A stretch of 36,209 nucleotides of DNA, taken from assembly GCA_017623215.1 (NCBI GenBank), contig JAGAPO010000006.1, positions 1 to 36,209 on the forward strand, written 5' to 3'. Positions 17,865 through 25,757 of this stretch are shown here, one piece after another (position 1 is the stretch's first letter; each line of letters opens with the position of its first letter). This stretch comes from Lachnospiraceae bacterium (lineage in GTDB: Bacteria > Bacillota > Clostridia > Lachnospirales > Lachnospiraceae). Position numbers and translations under genes: made by a program. The notes below the pieces were generated by a model. That model saw only the letters and a list, made by a program, of their open reading frames with translations. It was not told the origin of the DNA and searched no databases.

Positions 17865-17906
17865 TCTTTGTACTATACTCTTTGTGTTACACTCTTTGTG
17901 TTACAC
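17865..17906. repeat. Three tandem 14-bp repeats between uppP and ftsK
   Basis: TCTTTGTGTTACAC occurs exactly at 17879-17892 and 17893-17906, with a diverged copy TCTTTGTACTATAC at 17865-17878. Read on the minus strand each unit contains the palindrome GTGTAACAC. They fill most of the 92-base gap upstream of ftsK. They could be binding sites for a regulator or a simple local duplication. Confidence 0.7.
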
Positions 17907-17917
17907 TTTTCACGCTT

Positions 17918-18790
17918 TTAGATAACAAAATTCGCGATAACCGCGATGGCACCGACGATAAAGCAATAGATAGAAAAATATTTGAACTTCTTGCCGCGTA
18001 CTACAACGAGCATCGTCTTAATACAGATATAGCCAACCACAGCGGCAACAACTGTTCCGATCAGGTAGGAAATCAGCTCCGACCCCGGAAGATCGGCGGG
18101 GGTAAAATCCTTCAGCTCCAATACAGCCGCTCCAAGGACTGCAGGGATTGACATAATGAAGGAATACTTAACAGCAAAATTGCGATCAAATCCGCACAGC
18201 AGGCAGGCGGTAATCGTAGTTCCCGAACGGGAAAGGCCGGGCATTGTCGCAAAGCCCTGCGCAACGCCGATAACACCGGCATCCAGCCAGGCTGCGGACT
18301 GCGCGTCCTTCTTACCGGACGAAACTCTGTCCGATATCCAAAGCAGAATTGCCGTGAACAGCAAAAAGATGCCGGGAATCAGAATCGTCTCACTCGCGGA
18401 CTCAATGACGTCCTGGAACAGAAGGCCCATAATACCGGTCGGAATCGTAGAAACCAAAACCAGCATTACGAATCTGCGGTACGGCGTCGTAATCACCTTG
18501 CGGTAGTCCTTCTTACGGCCAAAAAGCTTCTGAAAGAAAATACCGACGTTCGCAAAGAAAGCGCCGAGGATCTGAATTCCTTCGACAATCAGTTCCTTGA
18601 TATCTCCCCAGAACGCGATAAAGATTGCAATTAATGTACCGATATGCAAAAGCACATCAAATAAAAGTCCGGTATCCGTATTGATACCCAGTATGTGACG
18701 AAAAATGGCCAGATGACCGGAGCTGCTGATGGGAAGAAATTCCGCGAGCCCCTGAACAAGCCCCATGATGACAGCCTGAATAAGTGACAT
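17918..18790 (-). CDS. uppP: Undecaprenyl-diphosphatase UppP/BacA (290 aa)
   Basis: Integral membrane enzyme that dephosphorylates undecaprenyl diphosphate to recycle the lipid carrier for peptidoglycan; it also confers bacitracin tolerance in this family. EFLPISSSGHL (residues 17-27) and PGLSRSGTTI (about 183-192) are the two signature motifs that form the active site. Eight or so membrane helices are predicted. AGGAGG lies seven bases before the ATG. Length is slightly above the usual 265-280. It lies between tepA and ftsK on the same strand. A hairpin with a C-only loop core lies upstream at 18841-18882. Confidence 0.96.
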   Translation of the reverse strand: MSLIQAVIMGLVQGLAEFLPISSSGHLAIFRHILGINTDTGLLFDVLLHIGTLIAIFIAFWGDIKELIVEGIQILGAFFANVGIFFQKLFGRKKDYRKVITTPYRRFVMLVLVSTIPTGIMGLLFQDVIESASETILIPGIFLLFTAILLWISDRVSSGKKDAQSAAWLDAGVIGVAQGFATMPGLSRSGTTITACLLCGFDRNFAVKYSFIMSIPAVLGAAVLELKDFTPADLPGSELISYLIGTVVAAVVGYICIKTMLVVVRGKKFKYFSIYCFIVGAIAVIANFVI

Positions 18791-18840
18791 ATCCTATCCT
18801 CCTGTTATGTAAACATAGTATATAAGTCTGACGCACAAAT

Positions 18841-18882
18841 AACGTCGGTGCACATTATCCCCCCCTAATGTGTACTGACGTT
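18841..18882. other. 17-bp stem-loop with a poly-C loop between tepA and uppP
   Basis: Bases 18841-18857 pair with 18866-18882 at 15 of 17 positions, the other two being G-T type on one strand. The loop is TCCCCCCC (18858-18865). It lies 51 bases upstream of uppP and 128 bases after the tepA stop. No proper T-run follows on either strand. It may be a terminator for tepA, an RNA control element in the uppP leader, or a protein-binding site. Confidence 0.55.
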
Positions 18883-19010
18883 GTAAGAACGTATCTTCTC
18901 TCTCATTATACCTTCCTTTTGCCGATCTTGCAAGCCTTAAATCTGAGAAATCCCGAAATGATGTTCGAATCCTGTCAGAATCGGACCTTAAAAGGAGGCA
19001 GTTTCGGAAT

Positions 19011-19745
19011 TTATTTGGAAGCGGTGCGTTCCTCGATCATCGAATATAATTTCGTAAAGGCTTCCGAGATTCCGCCGACCTCATCAATCAGTCCCTCTCT
19101 CACCGCTTCCTCTCCGACCAGAATTGTTCCGAGGTCCTTGGTGAGAATACCGGAATTCATCATAAGCGTTTCGAGGCGCTCTTTCCTGGCTTCGGAATGA
19201 GAGGCGATAAACCCGAGAATTCGATCCTGAATGATCTTAAAATAGTCATAGGTCTGCGGAGCACCGATTACAAGCCCGTTCATACGAACCGGATGGATAA
19301 TCATCGTTCCGCTCGGAACAATGAAGGAATAATCCGTGGAGACCGCTAACGGGACGCCGATGGAATGGCTGTCCCCGAGCACAAGCGACACGGTCGGCTT
19401 GCTGATGGAGGCAATCATCTCCGCAAGCGCAAGGCCGGCTGATACGTCGCCGCCGACCGTGTTAATCAGAATCATCAGCCCCTCAATATCCGAGCTGTCC
19501 TCAATCGCTGCAAGCTGCGGTAAAATATGCTCATATTTGGTAGTCTTCGTATGCTGTGGAAGGCATTCATGCCCTTCAATCTCTCCAATGATGGAAAGCA
19601 GGTGAATCTTGTGATGCCCCTTTCCATTCTCAAGGGTTGTCTGACCGTACTCTGATATTTTCTCGTTCTCAAGCTTTTGATTTTGCTTTTCTGCGGACGC
19701 TCTTTCCTCCGAAACCGCGTTCCTGTCCTGTTGATCTTCGCCCAT
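19011..19745 (-). CDS. tepA: ClpP-family serine protease, translocation-enhancing protein TepA-like (244 aa)
   Basis: Predicted cytoplasmic ClpP-fold peptidase. The ATG at 19745 is chosen because GGAGG lies five bases upstream; two upstream in-frame starts lack good sites. Residues 1-45 are a charged, non-conserved extension. LINTVGGDVSAGLALAEMI (about 94-112) is the ClpP-type oxyanion strand, Ser128 in DSHSIGVP is the predicted nucleophile and His151 in IIHPVR the catalytic histidine. The family is often encoded next to ftsK/spoIIIE in Firmicutes, here with uppP between. TepA was proposed to help protein export in Bacillus; its real substrate is not settled. Confidence 0.9.
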   Translation of the reverse strand: MGEDQQDRNAVSEERASAEKQNQKLENEKISEYGQTTLENGKGHHKIHLLSIIGEIEGHECLPQHTKTTKYEHILPQLAAIEDSSDIEGLMILINTVGGDVSAGLALAEMIASISKPTVSLVLGDSHSIGVPLAVSTDYSFIVPSGTMIIHPVRMNGLVIGAPQTYDYFKIIQDRILGFIASHSEARKERLETLMMNSGILTKDLGTILVGEEAVREGLIDEVGGISEAFTKLYSMIEERTASK

Positions 19746-19925
19746 ATGAACCTCCATTCCTGCGCTGACGTCCACCTCCAATTTTATTGTATGGCGGCTG
19801 TTGTCAGGCCATTATCAATAGTATATGGCAGCTGCGGCTTTTTATTCAGAAATCCGTCCGTATAAACATTTCGGAATCGTGCATACTATAACCGCACCAA
19901 TTATTAGAATATGGAGGAATTGATT

Positions 19926-20114
19926 ATGAAAGCTGTTGTAGATCAGGATACCTGTATCGGATGCGGTGCCTGCATCGCGGAATGTCCGGAGGTGTATCAC
20001 TGGAATTCCGAAGATAAGTCCGAGTCAAACGGTGAGATCCCTGCTGACTGCGCGGACAAGGCAGCTGCAGGCCGTGACGTATGTCCGGTAGATGCTATCG
20101 ACATCAAGGCGTAA
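19926..20114 (+). CDS. Single-cluster [4Fe-4S] ferredoxin (62 aa)
   Basis: Small cytoplasmic electron carrier. Cys10, Cys13, Cys16 and Cys53 (CIGCGAC and VCPVDAI) match the four cluster ligands of Thermotoga maritima-type ferredoxin. Cys20 and Cys42 match the pair that forms a disulfide in that protein. The start at 19926 is chosen because GGAGGAA lies upstream at a good distance; the ATG at 19911 overlaps that site. It is a monocistronic unit with its own terminator (20170-20210), divergent from tepA. Partner enzymes are not in the window. Confidence 0.94.
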   Translation: MKAVVDQDTCIGCGACIAECPEVYHWNSEDKSESNGEIPADCADKAAAGRDVCPVDAIDIKA

Positions 20115-20169
20115 TAAAGAAAAGAATACTTCCGGACAAAGGGGTTCGGAAACAAACCGATCGCGCACA

Positions 20170-20210
20170 AAAACGGCTGCAATGATAAGAAACTGCAGCC
20201 GTTTTCATTT
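20170..20210 (+). terminator. Intrinsic terminator of the ferredoxin gene
   Basis: AAAACGGCTGCA (20170-20181) pairs perfectly with TGCAGCCGTTTT (20194-20205), followed by CATTT. The A-rich 5' side means it may also work on the opposite strand for malQ. Confidence 0.88.
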
Positions 20211-20248
20211 AGATAAAGCTTATTGATCGATTCTGCCTTAAGAGCAGA

Positions 20249-20327
20249 TTATTCTTCCGTCGTATCCGCAAATGTCTGCCGCGCCGTCCGCATCGTTCTT
20301 CTTCCCGCTCGCGTCCGCAGCAGCTTC
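20249..20327 (-). other. Coding-like DNA after the malQ stop codon, possible decayed C-terminal tail
   Basis: Directly after the malQ TAG, the same frame continues without a stop for 28 codons and first reads E-A-A-A-D-A-S-G-K-K-N-D-A-D-G-A-A-D, a typical hydrophilic tail. A one-base shift after that leads to T-F-A-D-T-T-E-E and a TAA at 20251-20249. This looks like a former C-terminal extension broken by a nonsense change and a frameshift. It could also be chance. Confidence 0.3.
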
Positions 20328-22055
20328 CTATACATCGGTAAGCAGCTTCTTTGCACCCTCGTAAGTATCAGAGACAATCCGTCCCATTGCTTGTAACTGG
20401 TCTAAGAGATATGCCGCAATATATGAAACGGTATCTCCATCCTGGCACAGGCTCTGCTTTGCAAACTCATTGCCAAGAACTGTTAAAGCATCCAGCAGCT
20501 CCTTTGCTGTACAGTCAGTCAGAGCTTTGCCGTCGACGTACTTCATAACGAGCGCTTCCAGATCGAGCTTCTTCCCAGCCGGAACGAATGCAGGCTGAGA
20601 CTGGTTACGGCCGCTCTCATCAACTGCCTTCTTCATAAAGTCGGCGGTGCCGATTAACTCATCCATTGAAGGTAGCTTCCACTCCCAGTTCGGAGAACCG
20701 AGCGTACCGGGTGCGTTCAGTCTGCCCTCATCACCGATTCCAAGGATATCCTGAACCGGTACGATCGCATAATTGGCAATGCTGTCAAGCGCATAACGGA
20801 TAAAGCGGCGGGAAATACTCTCGTCCGAGTATCCGTGAAGCTTCAGATACAGATCTGTAACCGTGCGCGTCTCCTCATCCTGCGCATCAAACCAGCCGCG
20901 AATGGTCTGATTATCATGCGTTCCCGTGTATACCAGCATATTTTCCCGATCCTTGAAATTGTTATTGTTCTCCTTCGGATCAAATACGAACTGAATAATC
21001 TTCATTCCTGCGAATTCGAAATGATCACGCAGCTCGTAGACTTCTTTTCTCATGTCACCCAGATCTTCAACTACGATGTTCATATCCGGATACTGCTTCT
21101 TTAATTCATTGAAGAACTGATATCCCGGTGCCTCGATCCACTCTCCGACAATCGCGGTCTCGCAGGAAGCTGGAATCTTCCAGAAGGTGTCGAACGCGCG
21201 GAAATGATCGATTCGTAAGATATCAAACAGCTTGCTGCTGTAAGCAAGACGATTGAACCAGAAGGAGAAATGATCTTCCTTCATATAATCCCAGTTATAG
21301 ATCGGATTGCCCCAGCGCTGACCGGTTGCGCTGAAATAATCCGGCGGAACTCCTGCGATAAAGGTGGGCTGTCCGTCTGCACCGATCAGAAAGTTCTCCT
21401 GATTCGCCCAGACATCCAGGGAGTCAATTCCGACATAAAACGGCAGATCTCCCATAATCTCAATTCCTGCGGCATTCGCGTAGCTCTTCACACTCAGCCA
21501 CTGCTTTGCAAACATATATTGAATGAACATCTCATAATGTATCTCGCGGTCATAGATATGTTCATTAAAAGCATGATCCTTAATCCAGTTCTTGTACGGA
21601 TCCGGCCATTCGTTCCAGCACTTCATGGAATTCTTCTTTTTGAAGGTCAGGAAGACTGCGTACGGATATACCCAGTCCTGCTTGATGAATTCTTCATAAG
21701 CCTCGTCCGGTACGAAATTCTCGAATGCCTGCATTAAGTAATCTGCCTTATAAGCTCTTGCACCCTGATAATCAACCCGAGCCGCGCTGCCAGGGAATGC
21801 GGGCGGAAGCTCCGGTAATAATCCCTCGTTATACAGTACCTCAAGACTCACATACAGCTCGTCTCCTGCATACGAAGAATAAGGCTGATAAGGGGAATTG
21901 CCGTATCCCAGAGGATTCAGAGGAAGGATCTGCCAGACGGCGATTCCGCACTCCTTCAGATAATCCACAAACTGACGGCAGCTGCTTCCGAATTCACCGA
22001 TTCCGTAGGGAGACGGCAGGGAAGCAACAGGCATTAATACTCCTGCTTTTCTCAT
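20328..22055 (-). CDS. malQ: 4-alpha-glucanotransferase, amylomaltase (575 aa)
   Basis: GH77 enzyme that transfers alpha-1,4-glucan segments between maltooligosaccharides and releases glucose. The N-terminus (GVLMPVASLPSPYGIGEFG) is typical. The catalytic nucleophile Asp lies in ILRIDHFRAF (about residue 282), the acid/base Glu in VVEDLGDM (about 330) and the stabilising Asp in GTHDNQTIRGW (about 379). The core normally ends near 500 residues; here about 60-70 extra helical residues follow (from about 510). AGGAGC precedes the ATG. The gene follows the M16 protease on the same strand by 63 bases. It may process sugars brought in by importers such as the one at 4432-7858, but the link is only by function. 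Confidence 0.96.
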   Translation of the reverse strand: MRKAGVLMPVASLPSPYGIGEFGSSCRQFVDYLKECGIAVWQILPLNPLGYGNSPYQPYSSYAGDELYVSLEVLYNEGLLPELPPAFPGSAARVDYQGARAYKADYLMQAFENFVPDEAYEEFIKQDWVYPYAVFLTFKKKNSMKCWNEWPDPYKNWIKDHAFNEHIYDREIHYEMFIQYMFAKQWLSVKSYANAAGIEIMGDLPFYVGIDSLDVWANQENFLIGADGQPTFIAGVPPDYFSATGQRWGNPIYNWDYMKEDHFSFWFNRLAYSSKLFDILRIDHFRAFDTFWKIPASCETAIVGEWIEAPGYQFFNELKKQYPDMNIVVEDLGDMRKEVYELRDHFEFAGMKIIQFVFDPKENNNNFKDRENMLVYTGTHDNQTIRGWFDAQDEETRTVTDLYLKLHGYSDESISRRFIRYALDSIANYAIVPVQDILGIGDEGRLNAPGTLGSPNWEWKLPSMDELIGTADFMKKAVDESGRNQSQPAFVPAGKKLDLEALVMKYVDGKALTDCTAKELLDALTVLGNEFAKQSLCQDGDTVSYIAAYLLDQLQAMGRIVSDTYEGAKKLLTDV

Positions 22056-22118
22056 GATAATAGCTCCTTTGATGTCTTATTTTATAGGCTTCACAAAATA
22101 ATTGCTGTGAATACCTTA

Positions 22119-23585
22119 CTATACCTTGCGCAATGCGGCAAGCTTTTTTTCAAACCGTGTGCCAAGGCGCTTGCCAATCGGACCGACCAGGCACATGGAA
22201 GCCGTTTCCGGTTTCAGATACTCCTTAGCGAATCCGGCAATATCCTGCACGCTTACGGCGGCAACCGCGTCGCTTGCATGCTTGATGGATTCAATTCGGC
22301 CTCTTGCGAGTACCGCCTTTGCATTACTGTTCATCCGGCTTTTCGGACTTTCCGCTCCCATAATCAGCTCGGTCTTAACCTGAGAGATGTGAACGGCAAG
22401 TTCGGCGTCCGAGATATCGGAGGTCTTAAGCTTGTCTGTCTCCTCAAAGATTCGCTCAAATGCAAGCTCCGCCTGAGACGGATTCAGAGTCACATCAATC
22501 TGAAAGAGTCCGGCGCTTTCATAAGAGCTGGCGTAGGAATATACGGAATAGGCAAGTCCGAGCTCCTCGCGAATTACCTGGAAGAGTCTGGAATTATTGC
22601 TTCCTCCCAGGATGGAATTCAGGACGGCAAGCGTATATTTCTTCGGGGAATCCGCCGGAACCGAGTCAAACGCGATATTCATATGGAGCTGCTCAATATC
22701 CTTGGCACGCATACAAAAGCACGGGCGGTATACAGGGCACCTTGTACGAATGGCCTCAGCCTCTGAGTTCCGGATATCCGTCAGACCCTGAAAGCCTCCT
22801 TTTTCCGAATCCGCTTCTGCCATGGCATTGGTTTGCTCCTTAACTCCTTGATCGCGGGAGTGCTGATATTCTCTGTGATAGGGGGTGTCAGAAAGAACCA
22901 CTCGCTGCAGAGCTTCTCTTGCATTCTGAATTCGGGTCTCCCGGAAATGATTGCAGGACGCAATGCCGCCGAACGCCTTTTCCAGCATGGAAAGCACTTC
23001 TTCCTCATCAAAATGCCCGGCGACAGAGAGAACCATATTCTCGGCGGTATAATACTCGGCAAGGAATGCAAGAATCTGTTCTCTTGTAAAGGACTTAACC
23101 GTCTCCTTCTCACCGGATATCATGAAACCGAGCGGATGCCCATTCCAGACCTGCTGCTGAAGCAGCTCGTGAACCAGATCTTCCGGGGAATCATCATACA
23201 TGTCGATCTCTTCCAGAATCACGCCCTTTTCCTTGGAAAGAGCATCCGGATCAAAGATGGAATTCGAGATCATATCCCCGATCATGTCAATCAGTCTCGG
23301 AAGATATTCGCTCAAAGTAACTCCATAATAAGAAGTATACTCTTTGCTTGTAAATGCGTTCACATTATCACCGATCGCCGCCGAGTCCTGGGCAAGCTGC
23401 CTTGCGGAACGCGTCTTTGTCCCCTGAAACAGCATATGCTCGATTACGTGAGAGATTCCGTTCGTCTCCTTTGTCTCACATGCCGAGCCGACCTTTACCC
23501 ATACGCCGAAGGCCGCAGTCTTAAAATAAGGCATCCGTTCAGTGACGACACGGATGCCATTGGATAATTGTCTTATCGTAACCAT
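22119..23585 (-). CDS. M16 family zinc metalloprotease (488 aa)
   Basis: Predicted cytoplasmic peptidase of the processing-peptidase/PqqL/YmxG type. The inverted zinc motif is H46-V-I-E49-H50, with the third ligand Glu126 in GVILEEIDMYDD. The N-terminal half (1-225) and the C-terminal half (about 285-485, with GGSNNSRLFQVIREELGLAYSVYS) form the usual clam shell. Between them, about 240-285 is a hydrophilic insert not seen in the roughly 410-residue relatives. The ATG at 23585 follows GGGGAAT, and a clear promoter lies at 23697-23725. Substrate unknown; in Bacillus the homologue sits near polynucleotide phosphorylase. Confidence 0.92.
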   Translation of the reverse strand: MVTIRQLSNGIRVVTERMPYFKTAAFGVWVKVGSACETKETNGISHVIEHMLFQGTKTRSARQLAQDSAAIGDNVNAFTSKEYTSYYGVTLSEYLPRLIDMIGDMISNSIFDPDALSKEKGVILEEIDMYDDSPEDLVHELLQQQVWNGHPLGFMISGEKETVKSFTREQILAFLAEYYTAENMVLSVAGHFDEEEVLSMLEKAFGGIASCNHFRETRIQNAREALQRVVLSDTPYHREYQHSRDQGVKEQTNAMAEADSEKGGFQGLTDIRNSEAEAIRTRCPVYRPCFCMRAKDIEQLHMNIAFDSVPADSPKKYTLAVLNSILGGSNNSRLFQVIREELGLAYSVYSYASSYESAGLFQIDVTLNPSQAELAFERIFEETDKLKTSDISDAELAVHISQVKTELIMGAESPKSRMNSNAKAVLARGRIESIKHASDAVAAVSVQDIAGFAKEYLKPETASMCLVGPIGKRLGTRFEKKLAALRKV

Positions 23586-23696
23586 GCTAATTCCCCATTC
23601 CTGCCAATGCACCGCGAATTTGAGGGAAGCTTTTAATGTGTGCTGAGAAAATCTCTGATATTCCCAGTTTGCCCCCAGCTTAATCCTGCTCCTGTT

Positions 23697-23725
23697 ATTA
23701 TACCTTTTTTAAGCGGAAGTTGCAA
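23697..23725 (-). promoter_or_regulatory. Sigma-A promoter of the M16 protease gene
   Basis: On the minus strand, TTGCAA (23725-23720) and TATAAT (23702-23697) with a 17-base spacer. The promoter lies between the Na/Pi cotransporter stop and the protease, giving a leader of about 105 bases. Confidence 0.8.
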
Positions 23726-23759
23726 GATTATTATGAAGGGCTTTTTGAAAATAATCGGA

Positions 23760-25460
23760 TTACTGCTCTGTCTCAGCCGGGGGCTCGGGAAGCTTGTCCG
23801 GATTCTTCTTATCCAGAATGGAGAACGCAATATTGGTTCCGTGATCCGCGACACGTTCCAGATTCGAAAGCAGATCAGAGAACAGCATGCCGCTCTCTGC
23901 GTCGCATTTACTCTCAGTCAGACGCTCTACATGGTTATGCTGATATTGACGCTCCATCTCGTCAATATTCTCTTCCATGGTAAGAATCTCTTCCATATGC
24001 TCTTTGCTCTTTTTATCGAACATCTCCAGAGAATAATGAAGGAGCATGTCCGTCTCACGGAACATGTTACGAATCTCCTCGACTGCATCAGAACTGAACT
24101 TCAGATTGTCCTCAACTGCCGTTCGGGTGAAATCGGCAACGTTCTCAGCATGGTCTCCGATGCGCTCGATATCGTTCACAACATGGAACAGTCCGCCGAG
24201 AATTCTGCGGTCGTCAACCGGAAGGGAAAGCTGGTTGGCTTTTACGAGATAGTTCGTAATCTCAGTATTCATATAATTAATCGCCTTCTCCGTGCTATAT
24301 ACGGCTTCGGCCTGTTCAACATTCATATCGAGGAAGGCGTCCATTGCAAGTTCAAGGTTCGAGAAAGCAAGATTGCCCATGCGCACGATCTCATGGATTG
24401 CGTTCGGAACAGCGGCTGTTGTGGAGAATAGGCCGTGTCCATTATCACCAATGTATTCGAGATGCATCTCATCAACCGTCTCATCTTCACCCGGAACAAT
24501 CAGATAAGTAAGCTTTACAATCGGATTCACAAGCGGGAAACAGACAATTACCTGGAACACCTTAAAGATCAGATGCGTATTCGCAACGTCGCGCGCGTAC
24601 TTGGAATTGACTCCGTTTACGAACTCATCCGGAATGCTGCCGGAAAGGCCGGTGATCGCCGTCACAATCTGCTCCTCAAAGAAGAACAGGACAAGCATGA
24701 TAGCCGCGGAACCAATGATATTTACAATAAAATGAATCCATGCAGCACGCTTTGCCATCTTCTTTCCTGCAATGCTGGCAAGAAGCGCGGACACGCACGA
24801 GCCCATATTGCAGCCGAGGATAATATAAAAGCACATATTTAACGGAATCAGACCCTGGGATGCCATTAACAGTACGATACCGACTGTTGCGGACGAGCTC
24901 TGCAGCACTGCGGTTACCAAAAAGCCGATCAGCACGCCGAGAAATGGATTGGTCAGAGAAGCAAGCATATTGGTGACATCCGGAGAGGATTTTAACGTCT
25001 CCATCCCGCCCGACATAACGCTCATTCCGAAGAACAGCATTCCGAAACCGAGAACAATCTCACCAATGCGCTTAAATAACGGCTTTTTAAAGAACATTAC
25101 CATAACAACGCCGCACATTAAAAAGACCGGAGCGACGGAGGAAAGGTTAAATGCAATTAACTGAGCCGTTACGGTGGTACCGATATTGGCGCCGAGGATT
25201 ACTCCGGCGGCCTGTGACAGATTCAAAAGCCCTGCGTTTACAAAGCTGACCACCAGAACGGTGGTTGCGCTGGAAGACTGGACAACCGCGGTAAATAAGA
25301 GGCCGACCAGCAGACCGATAAAACGATTTTTCGTAAATACTTCGAGAATTTTTCTTAATTTCGCGCCGGCGGCTTTCTCAAGGCCATCGCTCATGAGCTT
25401 CATACCATACAGAAAAAGGCCGAGGCCGGCAAGCAATGAAAGGATTACTTCTCCACTCAT
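23760..25460 (-). CDS. Na/Pi cotransporter family protein with C-terminal PhoU-like domain (566 aa)
   Basis: Predicted sodium-dependent phosphate transporter (NptA/PNaS family). Two inverted membrane halves each carry the QSSSAT signature (Gln61 onward and about residue 186). GANIGTTVTAQL and GCNMGSCVSALL follow the signatures as expected. About eight membrane helices precede residue 325. The C-terminal part (about 350-540) is a PhoU-like helical bundle that probably regulates transport. GGAGAT precedes the ATG. Upstream lies a -10 element and phosphate-box-like repeats. No terminator is visible after the stop, only the promoter of the next gene. Direction (uptake or efflux) cannot be read from the sequence. 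Confidence 0.92.
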   Translation of the reverse strand: MSGEVILSLLAGLGLFLYGMKLMSDGLEKAAGAKLRKILEVFTKNRFIGLLVGLLFTAVVQSSSATTVLVVSFVNAGLLNLSQAAGVILGANIGTTVTAQLIAFNLSSVAPVFLMCGVVMVMFFKKPLFKRIGEIVLGFGMLFFGMSVMSGGMETLKSSPDVTNMLASLTNPFLGVLIGFLVTAVLQSSSATVGIVLLMASQGLIPLNMCFYIILGCNMGSCVSALLASIAGKKMAKRAAWIHFIVNIIGSAAIMLVLFFFEEQIVTAITGLSGSIPDEFVNGVNSKYARDVANTHLIFKVFQVIVCFPLVNPIVKLTYLIVPGEDETVDEMHLEYIGDNGHGLFSTTAAVPNAIHEIVRMGNLAFSNLELAMDAFLDMNVEQAEAVYSTEKAINYMNTEITNYLVKANQLSLPVDDRRILGGLFHVVNDIERIGDHAENVADFTRTAVEDNLKFSSDAVEEIRNMFRETDMLLHYSLEMFDKKSKEHMEEILTMEENIDEMERQYQHNHVERLTESKCDAESGMLFSDLLSNLERVADHGTNIAFSILDKKNPDKLPEPPAETEQ

Positions 25461-25496
25461 AATAATCTCCTTTGACTATCGTAATGTTATCTTACA

Positions 25497-25529
25497 ATTA
25501 TACTTTAATATATGAAATGTAAATTTACA
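25497..25529 (-). promoter_or_regulatory. Na/Pi cotransporter promoter with palindrome over the -35 region
   Basis: TATAAT (25502-25497 on the minus strand) has no good -35. Instead the perfect palindrome TGTAAATTTACA (25518-25529) occupies that position. This is a typical layout for a promoter that needs an activator or is blocked by a repressor. Confidence 0.5.
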
Positions 25530-25585
25530 AGCCGGGAAAAAAACTTCATCAGAATGCTTAAGTTCTCTTGTGATTTTACGACAAA

Positions 25586-25613
25586 TTTATACAGAATTTA
25601 CTTACATTTTACA
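25586..25613. promoter_or_regulatory. Three hexamers with 11-bp spacing, Pho-box-like
   Basis: TTTATA (25586-25591), TTTACT (25597-25602) and TTTACA (25608-25613) repeat every 11 bases, the helical-turn spacing of PhoP/PhoB boxes (consensus TTxACA). They lie 130-150 bases from the phosphate transporter start and about 77 bases before the MocR promoter -35. The AT-rich context lowers confidence. Confidence 0.35.
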
Positions 25614-25689
25614 TTAAAAAAGTACGCCGTGCGCTTCGAGCCATTGACCTTTGCGGCAGAACAGACTCGTAAGCCGGTATGTGTTGGAG

Positions 25690-25718
25690 TTGACATCCCG
25701 CCAAAAAAAAGCTACAGT
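25690..25718 (+). promoter_or_regulatory. Sigma-A promoter of the MocR-type regulator gene
   Basis: Consensus TTGACA (25690-25695) and TACAGT (25713-25718), 17 bases apart. Transcription would start near 25725, leaving a leader of about 33 bases. Confidence 0.8.
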
Positions 25719-25757
25719 ATAAGTACGAGAAAATGAATGAGAAAGGCATGGTGCAGT

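Noticed and set aside
22833..23567. A 244-codon plus-strand frame across the M16 protease gene
   Set aside because: Antisense to a gene with intact zinc ligands and a clear promoter; no supporting start site.
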